A DNA stretch of 64,000 bases from Caprella mutica (taxonomy: Eukaryota; Arthropoda; Malacostraca; Amphipoda; Caprellidae): NCBI GenBank assembly GCA_947561585.1, contig CANNZV010000500.1, positions 310,001-374,000 on the forward strand, read 5' to 3'. The notes below the pieces were generated by a model, which worked only from the letters and a program-made list of their open reading frames with translations, ran no database searches and had not been told where the DNA came from. Below are positions 55,045 through 64,000 of the stretch, piece after piece. Every line of letters begins with the position of its first letter. Positions within the stretch are counted from its first letter, which is position 1. Both the position numbers and the translations under genes were made by a program.

Positions 55045-55665
55045 CCCAGTGCAGGTACAGGGCAGGTTAGTGCAGGTACAGGGCAGGTTACCGCAGGTAC
55101 AGAGCAGGTTAGCGCAGGTACAGGGCAGTTTAGCGCAGGTACAGAGCAGGTTAGCGCAGATACAGGGTAGGCTAGCGCAGGTAAAGGGCAGGCTAGCGCA
55201 GGTAAAGGGCAGGCTAGCGCAGGTACAGGGCAGTTTAGCGCAGATACAGGGCAGGTTAGCGCAGGTACAGGGCAGGTTAGCGCAGGTACAGGGCAGGTTA
55301 GCGCAGGTACAGGCAGTTTAGCGCAGATACAGAGCAGGTTAGCACAGGTACAGAGCAGGTTAGCACAGGTACAGGGTAGGCTAGCGCAGGTACAGGGCAG
55401 TTTAGCGCAGGTACAGGGCAGTTTAGCGCAGGTACAGGGCAGTTTAGCGCAGGTACAGGGCAGTTTAGCGCAGATACAGGGCAGTTTAGCGCAGATACAG
55501 GGCAGTTTAGCGCAGATACAGGGCAGTTTAGCGCAGATACAGGGCAGTTTAGCGCAGATACAGGGCAGTTTAGCGCAGATACAGGGCAGTTTAGCGCAGA
55601 TACAGGGCAGTTTAGCGCAGATACAGGGCAGTTTAGCGCAGGTACAGGGCAGGTTAGCGCAGGAG
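55045..55665. repeat. 21-bp minisatellite
   Basis: About 29 copies of GCAGATACAGGGCAGTTTAG plus C, with GGTACAG, GGCAGGTTAG and GGTAAAG variants on the left and uniform copies on the right. Confidence 0.95.
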
Positions 55666-55784
55666 GGATGGGAATAACTAACTCGCAAATTAGAGGAGTG
55701 AGCGGCAAAACATTACGCAAGAGAATACACCCACACCGTCAGGGTTACTTTCACCCTAGTGTACTGATGGTCAACTGCAAAGAG

Positions 55785-56060
55785 ATAACCCCTACCAACC
55801 CTAATAACGAACAGACATTTAGTTAGCCCCTACCAGCCCTAATAACGAACAGACATTCAGTTAACCCCTACCAGCCCTAATAACGAACAGACAATTAGTT
55901 AACCCCTACCAACCCTAATAACGAACAGACATTTAGTTAACCCCTACCAGCCCTAATAACGTACAGACATTCAGTTAGCCCCTACCAGCCCTAATAACGA
56001 ACAGACATTCAGTTAGCCCCTACCAGCCCTAATAACGAACAGACATTTAGCGAATTAGAC
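55785..56060. repeat. 37-bp minisatellite
   Basis: About 7.5 copies with CCCTACCAGCCCTAATAACG and AACAGACATTTAGTTAG. Confidence 0.93.
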
Positions 56061-56687
56061 ATGAAGACTATTATTGGTACTGAATATTGCGACACTTCTC
56101 CCATACTAGGCAGACTGAAGTCACTCAACTAAAGAAAAAGTAAATATGACAAATAAAAACCATATTCGGTATAGAGGAAAAATAGTCAGAAATGATATTA
56201 GATAGGAATTAATTAGATGAAGAAGCTAGTGACGCTCTAACGGACACTGAAGAGAATAGGCAAATGCCCCTTTCAAAGTTTTCTATAAAGGAAGTAAGAA
56301 GAAAATCTATTGATATTCAACGGAGATATTTAGAGTAAAACTACCGACAAATTGAATAGAATTGCGGCAAAAATGTGTCAAATATGTGAATAGTGCTGAT
56401 TTTCAGCAAAAAAAATAGAATTTCTTAGCCAATTAGAAAAGATCCACTGTTGGACATTCACTGAGATAGAGTATATAATAGCTATGAAGTTTGAGGTACA
56501 TTGACCACTAGAATGTTTGTTATTTAGCAGTGGGATGAAACAGCAAGACGCGTAAGAAACTCAATAACTGAACTGTGTTATGATTTAGTAATTCTCATTT
56601 AGAATCTCTTCAAACTGTCCCTTAGGTTGAGACTAACAAACGTAGTGTTTGTTCTACAGTTAGAATTGAAGTAACATTGCAATATAT

Positions 56688-56833
56688 GGGGTAAGAGAAG
56701 AAAGGACAGCTACACATTTTCAATCATGTCAAAAACATACTGTAACATTTCAACTGATTTATTATACCATTTATTATAAATACTTTTTTTAAATCATGAA
56801 AATCGGGGAGCTGTCCGATAATTAGGATGATAC
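56688..56833. mobile_element. MITE family A copy (diverged)
   Basis: GGGTAAGAGAAGAAAGGACA left arm and GGAGCTGTCCGATAATTAGG right arm, ending ACCC before TA. Confidence 0.65.
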
Positions 56834-57079
56834 CCTAATGTTGATATGGTAGTTATTTGTAAATAGTGAATGTTATTTCAGTGAAAGGAAAGGATAGTAA
56901 TGTTCTACCAATAAAACATCATAATTTAATAGTTAGAATTAGTAAATAGTTAGTAATAGCATTTGATAGTTTGTAAGTAACTGTGGATATGCTCACCTTA
57001 AGTACAGACAGACAGACAGACACTGTAGAACACACTGAACACTGACCTTCCTGTACTAGAACCTACAGGTAACTGATTG

Positions 57080-57655
57080 TTTACCTGAGGAACCAAACAC
57101 TCTACCACTCACAGAGTACTGATAGTAACCATACACTCTACCACTCACTGAGTACTGATAGTAACCACACACTCTACCACTCACTGAGTACTGATAGTAA
57201 CCAAACACTCTACCACTCACTGAGTACTGATAGTAACCATACACTCTACCACTCACAGAGTACTGATAGTAACCATACACTCTACCACTCACTGAGTACT
57301 GATAGTAACCACACACTCTACCACTCACTGAGTACTGATAGTAACCATACACTCTACCACTCACTGAGTACTGATAGTAACCATACACTCTACCACTCAC
57401 TGAGTACTGATAGTAACCATACACTCTACCACTCACAGAGTACTGATAGTAACCATACACTCTACCACTCACTGAGTACTGATAGTAACCATACACTCTA
57501 CCACTCACTGAGTACTGATAGTAACCATACACTCTACCACTCACTGAGTACTGATAGTAACCATACACTCTACCACTCACAGAGTACTGATAGTAACCGT
57601 ACACTCTACCACTCACTGAGTACTGGTAGTAACCATACACTCTACCACTCACAGA
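57080..57655. repeat. 36-bp minisatellite
   Basis: About 15.5 copies of CATACACTCTACCACTCACT plus GAGTACTGATAGTAAC. The minus strand has a GTGAGT donor-like string in every unit (CTCAGTGAGTGG). The 12-residue open frame is a by-product of the 36-bp length. Confidence 0.95.
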
Positions 57656-58429
57656 GTACCAATAGTACTACCAAACACAAGAACTTATTGTGCTACAGCC
57701 AGTCTGTATTTGGTGCACTGAACTCTGCTGACTTTTCGAAAAATTTGGAAAATATAAGCCAACATTTTAGGTTAGTTTAGGTAGCATTCAACATTTACTC
57801 GATTCCCCTTCTCGAAATTAGTGGGAAATTTTAAAGAACAGCTTAGAGTGATGAGTGGTAGAATGTTTATAGTAGAGAGGTTAGTTTTAGCATTAGATAC
57901 AAAGTGGCATAGAGTGTACATATGGGAAATAGAGCACAGGAAGTGCTGTAATGATGTAAAGCTGGCAGATGACTGGACAGACCTACCAACGCACTACTAC
58001 TTTGCTAGTTGTAGTTACCAACCAAAGGACTACTACTTTGCTGGTTGTACTTTGGTAGGTATAAGGTGGTACTAGGTGTAGGGTTGTTTTGGAGAAATAG
58101 TACAGACATGACCCAAACACTTCTACCCATTCATTGGTGCGTTAGTTCATACATACAATAGTATACAGGTTAGGAGAAATGTGGCTACACTGCAACCATT
58201 CAGACTAGGGGAGATGTGGCACATCAGCATCTACAGGTGTGTGTTCCTAATCAACAATATCCTGCACCTATTCTACCTATCCTGCACCTATTCTACCTTA
58301 GCATCATATGTTCTACCTTAGCATCATATGTTCTACCTAGAACAGCTTAAACAATATAACATTAACTAAATAGGATGTGTCGCACTGTACGAGTTAGATA
58401 CCATAGTTGACTAAGTTTAAAGGTTATTC

Positions 58430-58528
58430 ACGTCTTAGATCATATAACAATAAAATAATAAATTATATTATATTTCTTTCCTTATATGATCGAATATGTG
58501 GAACAGTCCAATAATTCGGATCTTCCCT
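58430..58528. mobile_element. MITE family A copy
   Basis: TCTTAGATCATATAACAATA left part; TATGATCGAATATGTGGAAC and ATTCGGATCTTCCC right arm, then TA. Confidence 0.65.
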
Positions 58529-58529
58529 A

Positions 58530-60005
58530 CCGCATTTCAAGGGTTACTTTCCAAAAAAAGAGAATGTGGAAACTAACAACACGAAGTGAAGCTAAAATGA
58601 AAAACAAATATTTCTAGGGATAAAGAAACTGCAATTAGAAAACTTTGTGAAATGCATTGAATAGAAAAATATTACTTATTAAATCAAGACAAACTGTTAG
58701 AAACTTTCTAAATTCTGTTCTTGAAATTAGATTTCTCTACACTCTGAGAAAGTAAAGTGAGATATTAGACAGCAAAGTATTCCAATGTATTGCTAATTAA
58801 CGAAGTAGTTGGCGGCATCATTTAAGAGTAGAGTAGCCAGACAGCTTGTCTGCTAGAACAGGTTGTACCTACCACACGCTATAAAAACAATGGGATAAGC
58901 TTGGACGGTTCTTAGGTAAAGTCACCCAAATTTGAGGAGAAGACAATAGCATGTCCTATAAAGTGAGAGTAGAGAGACAATGGAGTTTGGGGAGGTAGGT
59001 ACCTGGTAACAATGAATGGGATCTGACCACAACCGGTAAATGCTATCACCGACACACGGTGAGAGATACACAACATCTTACCATAGGGAGGCTGTAGTTC
59101 AGGAAAAGGAATATGAAGTTAGTTTAGCAGAAATCAGAAATTCTTTTAGAGAGAAGTGGCTTGAAGTGTCGCAATTTACCTGTGACCCTTGTATGTTATT
59201 TTTGATGAGACTAATGTACAGGCAGGCCACACTTTTATGTAAGTGGTAATAATTGCGAGACACGTCTCGATGTTATTACAGTTCGTAGACATAGAAACTG
59301 AGAAAAAAATATTTGTGATTATTTCACGGTAACTACAATAAACATCAATATTACTATCCAGATGAGGTAATTAGGAGTAATATGTTCAGAAATCAGTCTT
59401 TAAAACAGAGGAAATTTTAATAGTGACTATATATACAATACATAAAGGATTGAGGATGTACAGTGATTTATAGCAATTTCATTTGGAGATTTAACACGGC
59501 TTATTATTCTATCTTCTATTAGAGAGATATTTGTTCTCTACTTTGAACAATTATTTTTATTTCCCTCTTTGTTGTCATAATTGAGCTGCAAGTGAAACGA
59601 TTTCAACTTAAGAGTACTATTCAACATGTCGTGATTTGGTAATAAAAACAGTTCTTGCCTGCATATAGAATGAATGTACACAGAAAGAGTGGCCCATAAT
59701 TTGTAACAAGCAACAGACACCACAAAGGATGCCTTTGGAGAGATGGTTTAGAACGAGTAAGAGTACCTCATAGTAGCAGAGTACAGACATGATGTGTCCG
59801 ATGAGAGGTGAGCAGTGGGGTGTTGAAGTACACCTCAAAAATAGATTGGAAGAGGCAGTAACATTCGAAATTGATATCCATGCAATAGTGTTGAAACCAT
59901 TCAGTTGGTAACATAAGTTGACTTGATGAAATTATATAAAGTCAACTGTGCTGGAGATCGAGGGGTTTAACGTTTGCTTTGGAACCAAGATGACATCAGA
60001 TTTAA
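58530..60005. other. Intergenic, nothing recognised
   Basis: Short open frames only; none has a recognisable domain. Confidence 0.45.
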
Positions 60006-60009
60006 ATTA

Positions 60010-60300
60010 AGTACAAGGGACTGGAAGAAGCAGTCAGAAAGAAAAATGTCTTCATGAACAAAGTCACCTACCACCAGTCAGTGACAATGCTTACGGATGC
60101 AGAAAAGCTACTCCATGAACAAAGTCACCTCCCAGAAGTGTGTGAAAATACTCATGGATGCAGGAAAGCTACTGCGTAAATACAATCCTCTAGCAGTAAT
60201 AAGTGGCATTGCTCATGGCTGCAGAATAGCTACTTCGTGACTGCATTGACTTAGCCATAGACTTGTGATATTTTGCTATTAGATGTTATCAGTGAGTAGC
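60010..60300 (+). repeat. Dispersed repeat family R1 (copy 3, longest)
   Basis: Three degenerate internal units containing GGATGCAGAAAAGCTACTCC and GAACAAAGTCACCT; the other copies carry one unit. Confidence 0.6.
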
Positions 60301-60969
60301 TAGTGAGTTAGTTGTGTAGCTTCGGAGGGAGCACAGGTCACAGGGGTTACTTCCGTGTACCTGTGCACCATGTCATTCTGTGTACCCTTAAACAAACAAG
60401 GGGGGGAGGTGTAATTACGGAACTGACAAATATTAATAACATGGATAACACATCGATTGAGATCAATTGGATGGGTTGGCTAAAGTGTATCTGTAACTAA
60501 TCTAAAGATACTTACTAATTTCACAGTCAAAATAGAAACTTTACTCATTGTAATGTTTGTAGATATCTTAATAACGGGTCTGGGTAGATATCTGTGTTAT
60601 ATAGCAAAGAATAAAGCAAACACATCTTAGGCAATATATTACAAAGTGAAGAAAACTAAATTTCATCGAGAGTTTATCTCGAGGAAAATGATTAGTTACT
60701 ATTTTTATATTTTAGCTTCTTAGAGACACCAGACAATGATAAGATGTGGAAGCAGTTTTTTAACTTGTGAATATATTTAAGATGTTGATTACAATGGTGC
60801 AATGTTTAACTTATAGCTTTATTGTTATATGTTAATTGTAGTGGTGCAAATTACCCCAATGAACAACTTAACCTTCGATGCAGCAGGTAAAGGGGGATGG
60901 TTAATAACTGAGAGAATATACACTAAATACCTATTTATTATTATATGGAATGAAGCTATTGACTATAAT

Positions 60970-61560
60970 AAAGGTATTACCTATCATGTAGGTACTAGGT
61001 ATGTTCTATGTAGTAGCTATCACGTAGGTACTAGGTATGTTCTATGTAGTAGCTATCACGTAGGTACTAGGTATGTTCTATGTAGTAGCTATAATGTAGG
61101 TACTAGGTATATTCTATGTAGTAGCTATAACATAGGTAGGTACTAGGTATATTCTATGCAGTAGCTATCATGTAGGTACTAGGTATGTTCTATGTATTAC
61201 CTATCATGTAGGTACTAGGTATATTCTATGTAGTAGCTATAATGTAGGTACTAGGTATATTCTATGTAGTAGCTATAACATAGGTAGGTACTAGGTATAT
61301 TCTATGCAGTAGCTATCATGTAGGTACTAGGTATGTTCTATGTATTACCTATCATGTAGGTACTAGGTATATTCTATGTAGTAGCTATAACATAGGTAGG
61401 TACTAGGTATATTCTATGTAGTAGCTATCATGTAGGTTGTAGTAGCTATCATGTAGGTAGGTACTAGGTATATTCTATGTAGTAGCTATCATGTAGGTAG
61501 GTACTAGGTATATTCTATGTAGTAGCTATAACATAGGTAGGTACTAGGTACACTCTATGT
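60970..61560. repeat. ~36-bp minisatellite with a higher-order pattern
   Basis: About 16 copies of TATCATGTAGGTACTAGGTA plus TGTTCTATGTAGTAGC. A run of variant units (AACATAGGTAGG, then TATGCAGTAGC, then TGTATTACC) recurs as a block, indicating multi-unit duplication. Confidence 0.9.
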
Positions 61561-61680
61561 ACCACCAAATAGATACTAGAGGCAAATACCAAAGGGTGAG
61601 ACCCATGACCCTCACTATCCAAAATACCCCAACCTAATGTAATGCCAGAGTTAACACTTCCCCAAAATAACTAATTAGCA

Positions 61681-62085
61681 TTGCAAGTGTACTCTTTGCA
61701 AGTGTACTCTTTGCAAGTGTACTCTTTGCAAGTGTACTCTTTGCAAGTGTACTCTTTGCAAGTGTACTCTTTGCAAGTGTACTCTTTGCAAGTGTACTCT
61801 TTGCAAGTGTACTCTTTGCAAGTGTACTCTTTGCAAGTGTACTCTTTGCAAGTGTACTCTTTGCAAGTGTACTCTTTGCAAGTGTACTCTTTGCAAGTGT
61901 ACTCTTTGCAAGTGTACTCTTTGCAAGTGTACTCTTTGCAAGTGTACTCTTTGCAAGTGTACTCTTTGCAAGTGTACTCTTTGCAAGTGTACTCTTTGCA
62001 AGTGTACTCTTTGCAAGTGTACTCTTTGCAAGTGTACTCTTTGCAAGTGTACTCTTTGCAAGTGTACTCTTTGCAAGTGTACTCC
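61681..62085. repeat. 15-bp perfectly homogeneous minisatellite
   Basis: 27 units of TTGCAAGTGTACTCT; 26 are identical and only the last has a change. Open in several frames because 15 is a multiple of three. Confidence 0.98.
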
Positions 62086-62198
62086 CTGAAGTCTAGTCAT
62101 TTATTGGGTGGGGGTTTACAGTCTACTTCCACCACTGTCACCACAGTGTTTGTTGTTACTGTGGAAAGTGTAAGTACTTCTTAGTGTGACTGTGCGCG

Positions 62199-62393
62199 GT
62201 TAAATACGAATTATCAGACAGAATCACATATCCGGTAATATGAGGAAAAAAACAGATTTTAATTGGTATCCAAGTTACCTGCATGTATCACGGATACCAG
62301 TTATAATAGGTAACCAGTTAAAATTGGTTATCAGGGATACCAATCTTACATGATCGGCAATGTGGAACTGTCCGATAACTCGTAAGTTACCCC
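62199..62393. mobile_element. MITE family A copy
   Basis: GGTTAAATACGAATTATCAG left arm; AATGTGGAACTGTCCGATAA and CTCGTAAGTTACCCC right arm; internal repeats of GGTATCC. Confidence 0.75.
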
Positions 62394-62526
62394 TTGTGAC
62401 CCTCACTATAGCAGGGGTCAGACGTTCATACCAACAGACAAAAGAGGAAAAGAAAAACACACTCTGCTGAGACATGAGGAACACTAACAAACTTAGAAAC
62501 ACAACACTCCTAAAGATCACTAAACT

Positions 62527-62590
62527 AGGGTAAGTTACGAGTTACCGGACGGCTAAACAGTTTCGATCATATAAGAAAAATATATATAAC
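62527..62590. mobile_element. MITE family A left half
   Basis: TA, GGGTAAGTTACGAGTTACCG, TTTCGATCATATAAG; no right arm found. Confidence 0.6.
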
Positions 62591-62926
62591 AACATATATA
62601 GTATATAGTTATTCTCCTGTGAAACCATTTCTTCTAGAATAAGTATAGACAATAGAGAAAGAATAGCAATTAAAAGATGGAAAGTTAACCATTGAAGGCA
62701 TCTACAGTTATTCAATGGCAAACATAAAAAAAAACAATAATAAATAATAAAATAAATCAGCCAAAAAAAAGTTACATTAAAAGTTAAAAACCAATTATCA
62801 TTTTTTAGAAAGCGATCTAAGAAAACTAATGGAAATATTGTAAATGATTAAACTTCAACAAGTCAGCAAAGTCATCACAACTCACTCTAAAGAGGCAGTC
62901 TTTTCTCAGTACAACACTCACACACA

Positions 62927-63084
62927 CAGAGATGGGCGAAAAGTTCATCGAAAGTACTTAAGTACTAAGTAAAAGTACTCGTAAATCAATGTACTTGAAG
63001 TAGTTGCCCAAGTACTCAAATAAAAAAGTACTTTCAAAGTACAAGTACCAAGTACTTTTTGAAGTACTTTCCCGCCCATCTCTG
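62927..63084. mobile_element. hAT-like MITE
   Basis: 158 bp with ends CAGAGATGGGCG / CGCCCATCTCTG, many AAGTACTT palindromes inside, and CACACACA on both flanks (8 bp, hAT-sized, though low in complexity). Confidence 0.75.
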
Positions 63085-63309
63085 CACACACATGACTGAT
63101 ATAATGTGAAACACTTCGGTAATACTTTGTAGGGCAAAGTGAGGGGTTTGAGAATGGACGCAAAGGTTAGGAATAGAAGAGAATTCGGAGAGCTAAATGG
63201 TAAAATGTGACCAAGAAAAGACTATTGGGGTTAAACCATCAAATGATATATGTATAGAATATTTCTATTGAAATATTAGACTGATATAAAAAGGTACTTC
63301 TAGTTAGTA

Positions 63310-63506
63310 TGAGTTAGATGAGTTATTGGACTGTTCCATATCTTCGATCATCTAAAACAAATTATATACCTAATAAACATAATTTAACTTTATTTTGATT
63401 GGTGTCCACGATACCATGGAATTTCAATTAAAATAAAATTCAGATAATTATTATATAGTTTTATGATCGTGAATGTGGAACAGTCCAGTAACTCGGAACT
63501 TCCCAG
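63310..63506. mobile_element. MITE family A copy
   Basis: GAGTTATTGGACTGTTCCAT left arm and TGTGGAACAGTCCAGTAACT right arm around a palindromic, AT-rich centre. Confidence 0.75.
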
Positions 63507-63861
63507 TTTCCGCTGTTTAGTAAAATTTACAAGATGGCGTCGTCTCAAGAGTAAGGTACTGCGTTCATTACGGTTCATATGTGGTTACCACACCCGACAT
63601 TTGGCCTCTAACTTTTTTATTTGGGATGCTATGAAGTTTAAACTTATACAATGTTTGAACTATATCAATACCGAAAATATCCTGTGAAAATGTCAATTAA
63701 TAGAAATTTGAAGTAAAAAAAAGATCATTTTCAAGTCATGAAATCGTAGGCTAACTCTAACATTTCCGGCTTTTAGAATTTTGTTATGTAAATTTTTGAT
63801 CTGCTATGGTTCTGGAATCTGTTAAGTTAACTTCCATGATTGTTTAATGATCTGGCAGGGG

Positions 63862-64000
63862 GGTTAGGGTCCACTCTGAAAAAAGTGGTGTTTTCTGATG
63901 AATTAATTACTCTGTTGGAGTTTAGCAAACCTTAAGGCTTAAAATACAGTAATAAATTAATGGGAACTGTATAATGACTATAATCCGCAGCATTTAGCCT
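63862..64000. repeat. Dispersed repeat family R2, cut by the window edge
   Basis: Matches 3330-3470 (CCACTCTG, AAAAAGTGGT, CTCTGTTGGAGTTTAG, ATACAGTAATAAATT). Confidence 0.75.

Noticed and set aside
54888..55720. Cys/Ala/Pro-rich repeat open frames
   Set aside because: By-product of the 21-bp minisatellite, open in several frames.
57056..57652. 198-residue SGRVYGYYQYSV repeat protein
   Set aside because: Unit is 36 bp, so the frame is trivially open; no start context or flanking conserved exon.
57821..58075. 84-residue plus-strand open frame
   Set aside because: No known domain, and partly made of a short internal duplication (TACTACTTTGCT); not enough to call a gene.
61675..62184. QVYSL and VHLQR repeat proteins
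   Set aside because: By-product of the 15-bp array.

Overview
The window is eukaryotic nuclear DNA: AT-rich, with intron-split genes on consensus GT/AG boundaries, Jockey-like and LTR retrotransposon remnants, many short DNA-transposon derivatives, and a very heavy load of minisatellites. Protein similarity (an ABCB10-type transporter, proteasome subunit beta-2, a MICAL-like protein whose CH exon starts in the insect style) points to an arthropod, possibly an insect. I cannot name the species from the sequence alone.

Three genes can be supported, all on the minus strand. (1) 1226-3149: the first four coding exons of a mitochondrial ABCB10-like half transporter, running off the left edge. (2) 7187-11374: a complete five-exon PSMB2 gene (204 aa). 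(3) 21986-53435: an 11-exon MICAL-like gene. Its CH, LIM, NPF/proline-rich and bMERB parts lie between 21986 and 45336, and all exon phases fit without a break. A single 7.2-kb upstream exon (46208-53435, 2409 codons) joins in frame to the CH exon, giving either a 3658-aa long form or a 1247-aa short form that starts at the CH-exon ATG. The three genes have no evident shared pathway; they are simply neighbours.

The rest is repeats. At least 15 copies or half-copies of one TA-flanked palindromic MITE family are scattered through the window. There are also TTAA-flanked elements (two copies of one ~590-bp family, plus two others), a Harbinger-like (TAA), a Mutator-like (9-bp duplication) and a hAT-like (8-bp duplication) MITE, palindromic and foldback elements, and about 20 tandem arrays with units of 15-44 bp.

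The most interesting signal is that tandem duplication is anchored at 5' splice sites. In five of the 17 introns whose start is visible, an array or fresh duplication begins at, spans, or lies within about 20 bp of the exon/intron junction. In at least three of these the donor GT is itself copied: ABCB10 intron 3, MICAL-like intron 6 (12 donor copies) and MICAL-like intron 7 (a two-copy, apparently incipient case). In PSMB2 intron 3 the repeat unit starts exactly at intron base +1. The other prominent finding is the giant disordered N-terminal MICAL-like exon, which carries three different internal protein repeats.

Region by region: 1-3170 ABCB10 and MITEs; 3171-7186 intergenic repeats and a 38/29-bp minisatellite; 7187-11374 PSMB2 with a 2.1-kb minisatellite in intron 3; 11375-21985 intergenic, transposon-rich; 21986-53435 MICAL-like gene, with retroelement remnants and arrays in its introns; 53436-64000 minisatellites and MITEs with no recognised gene.
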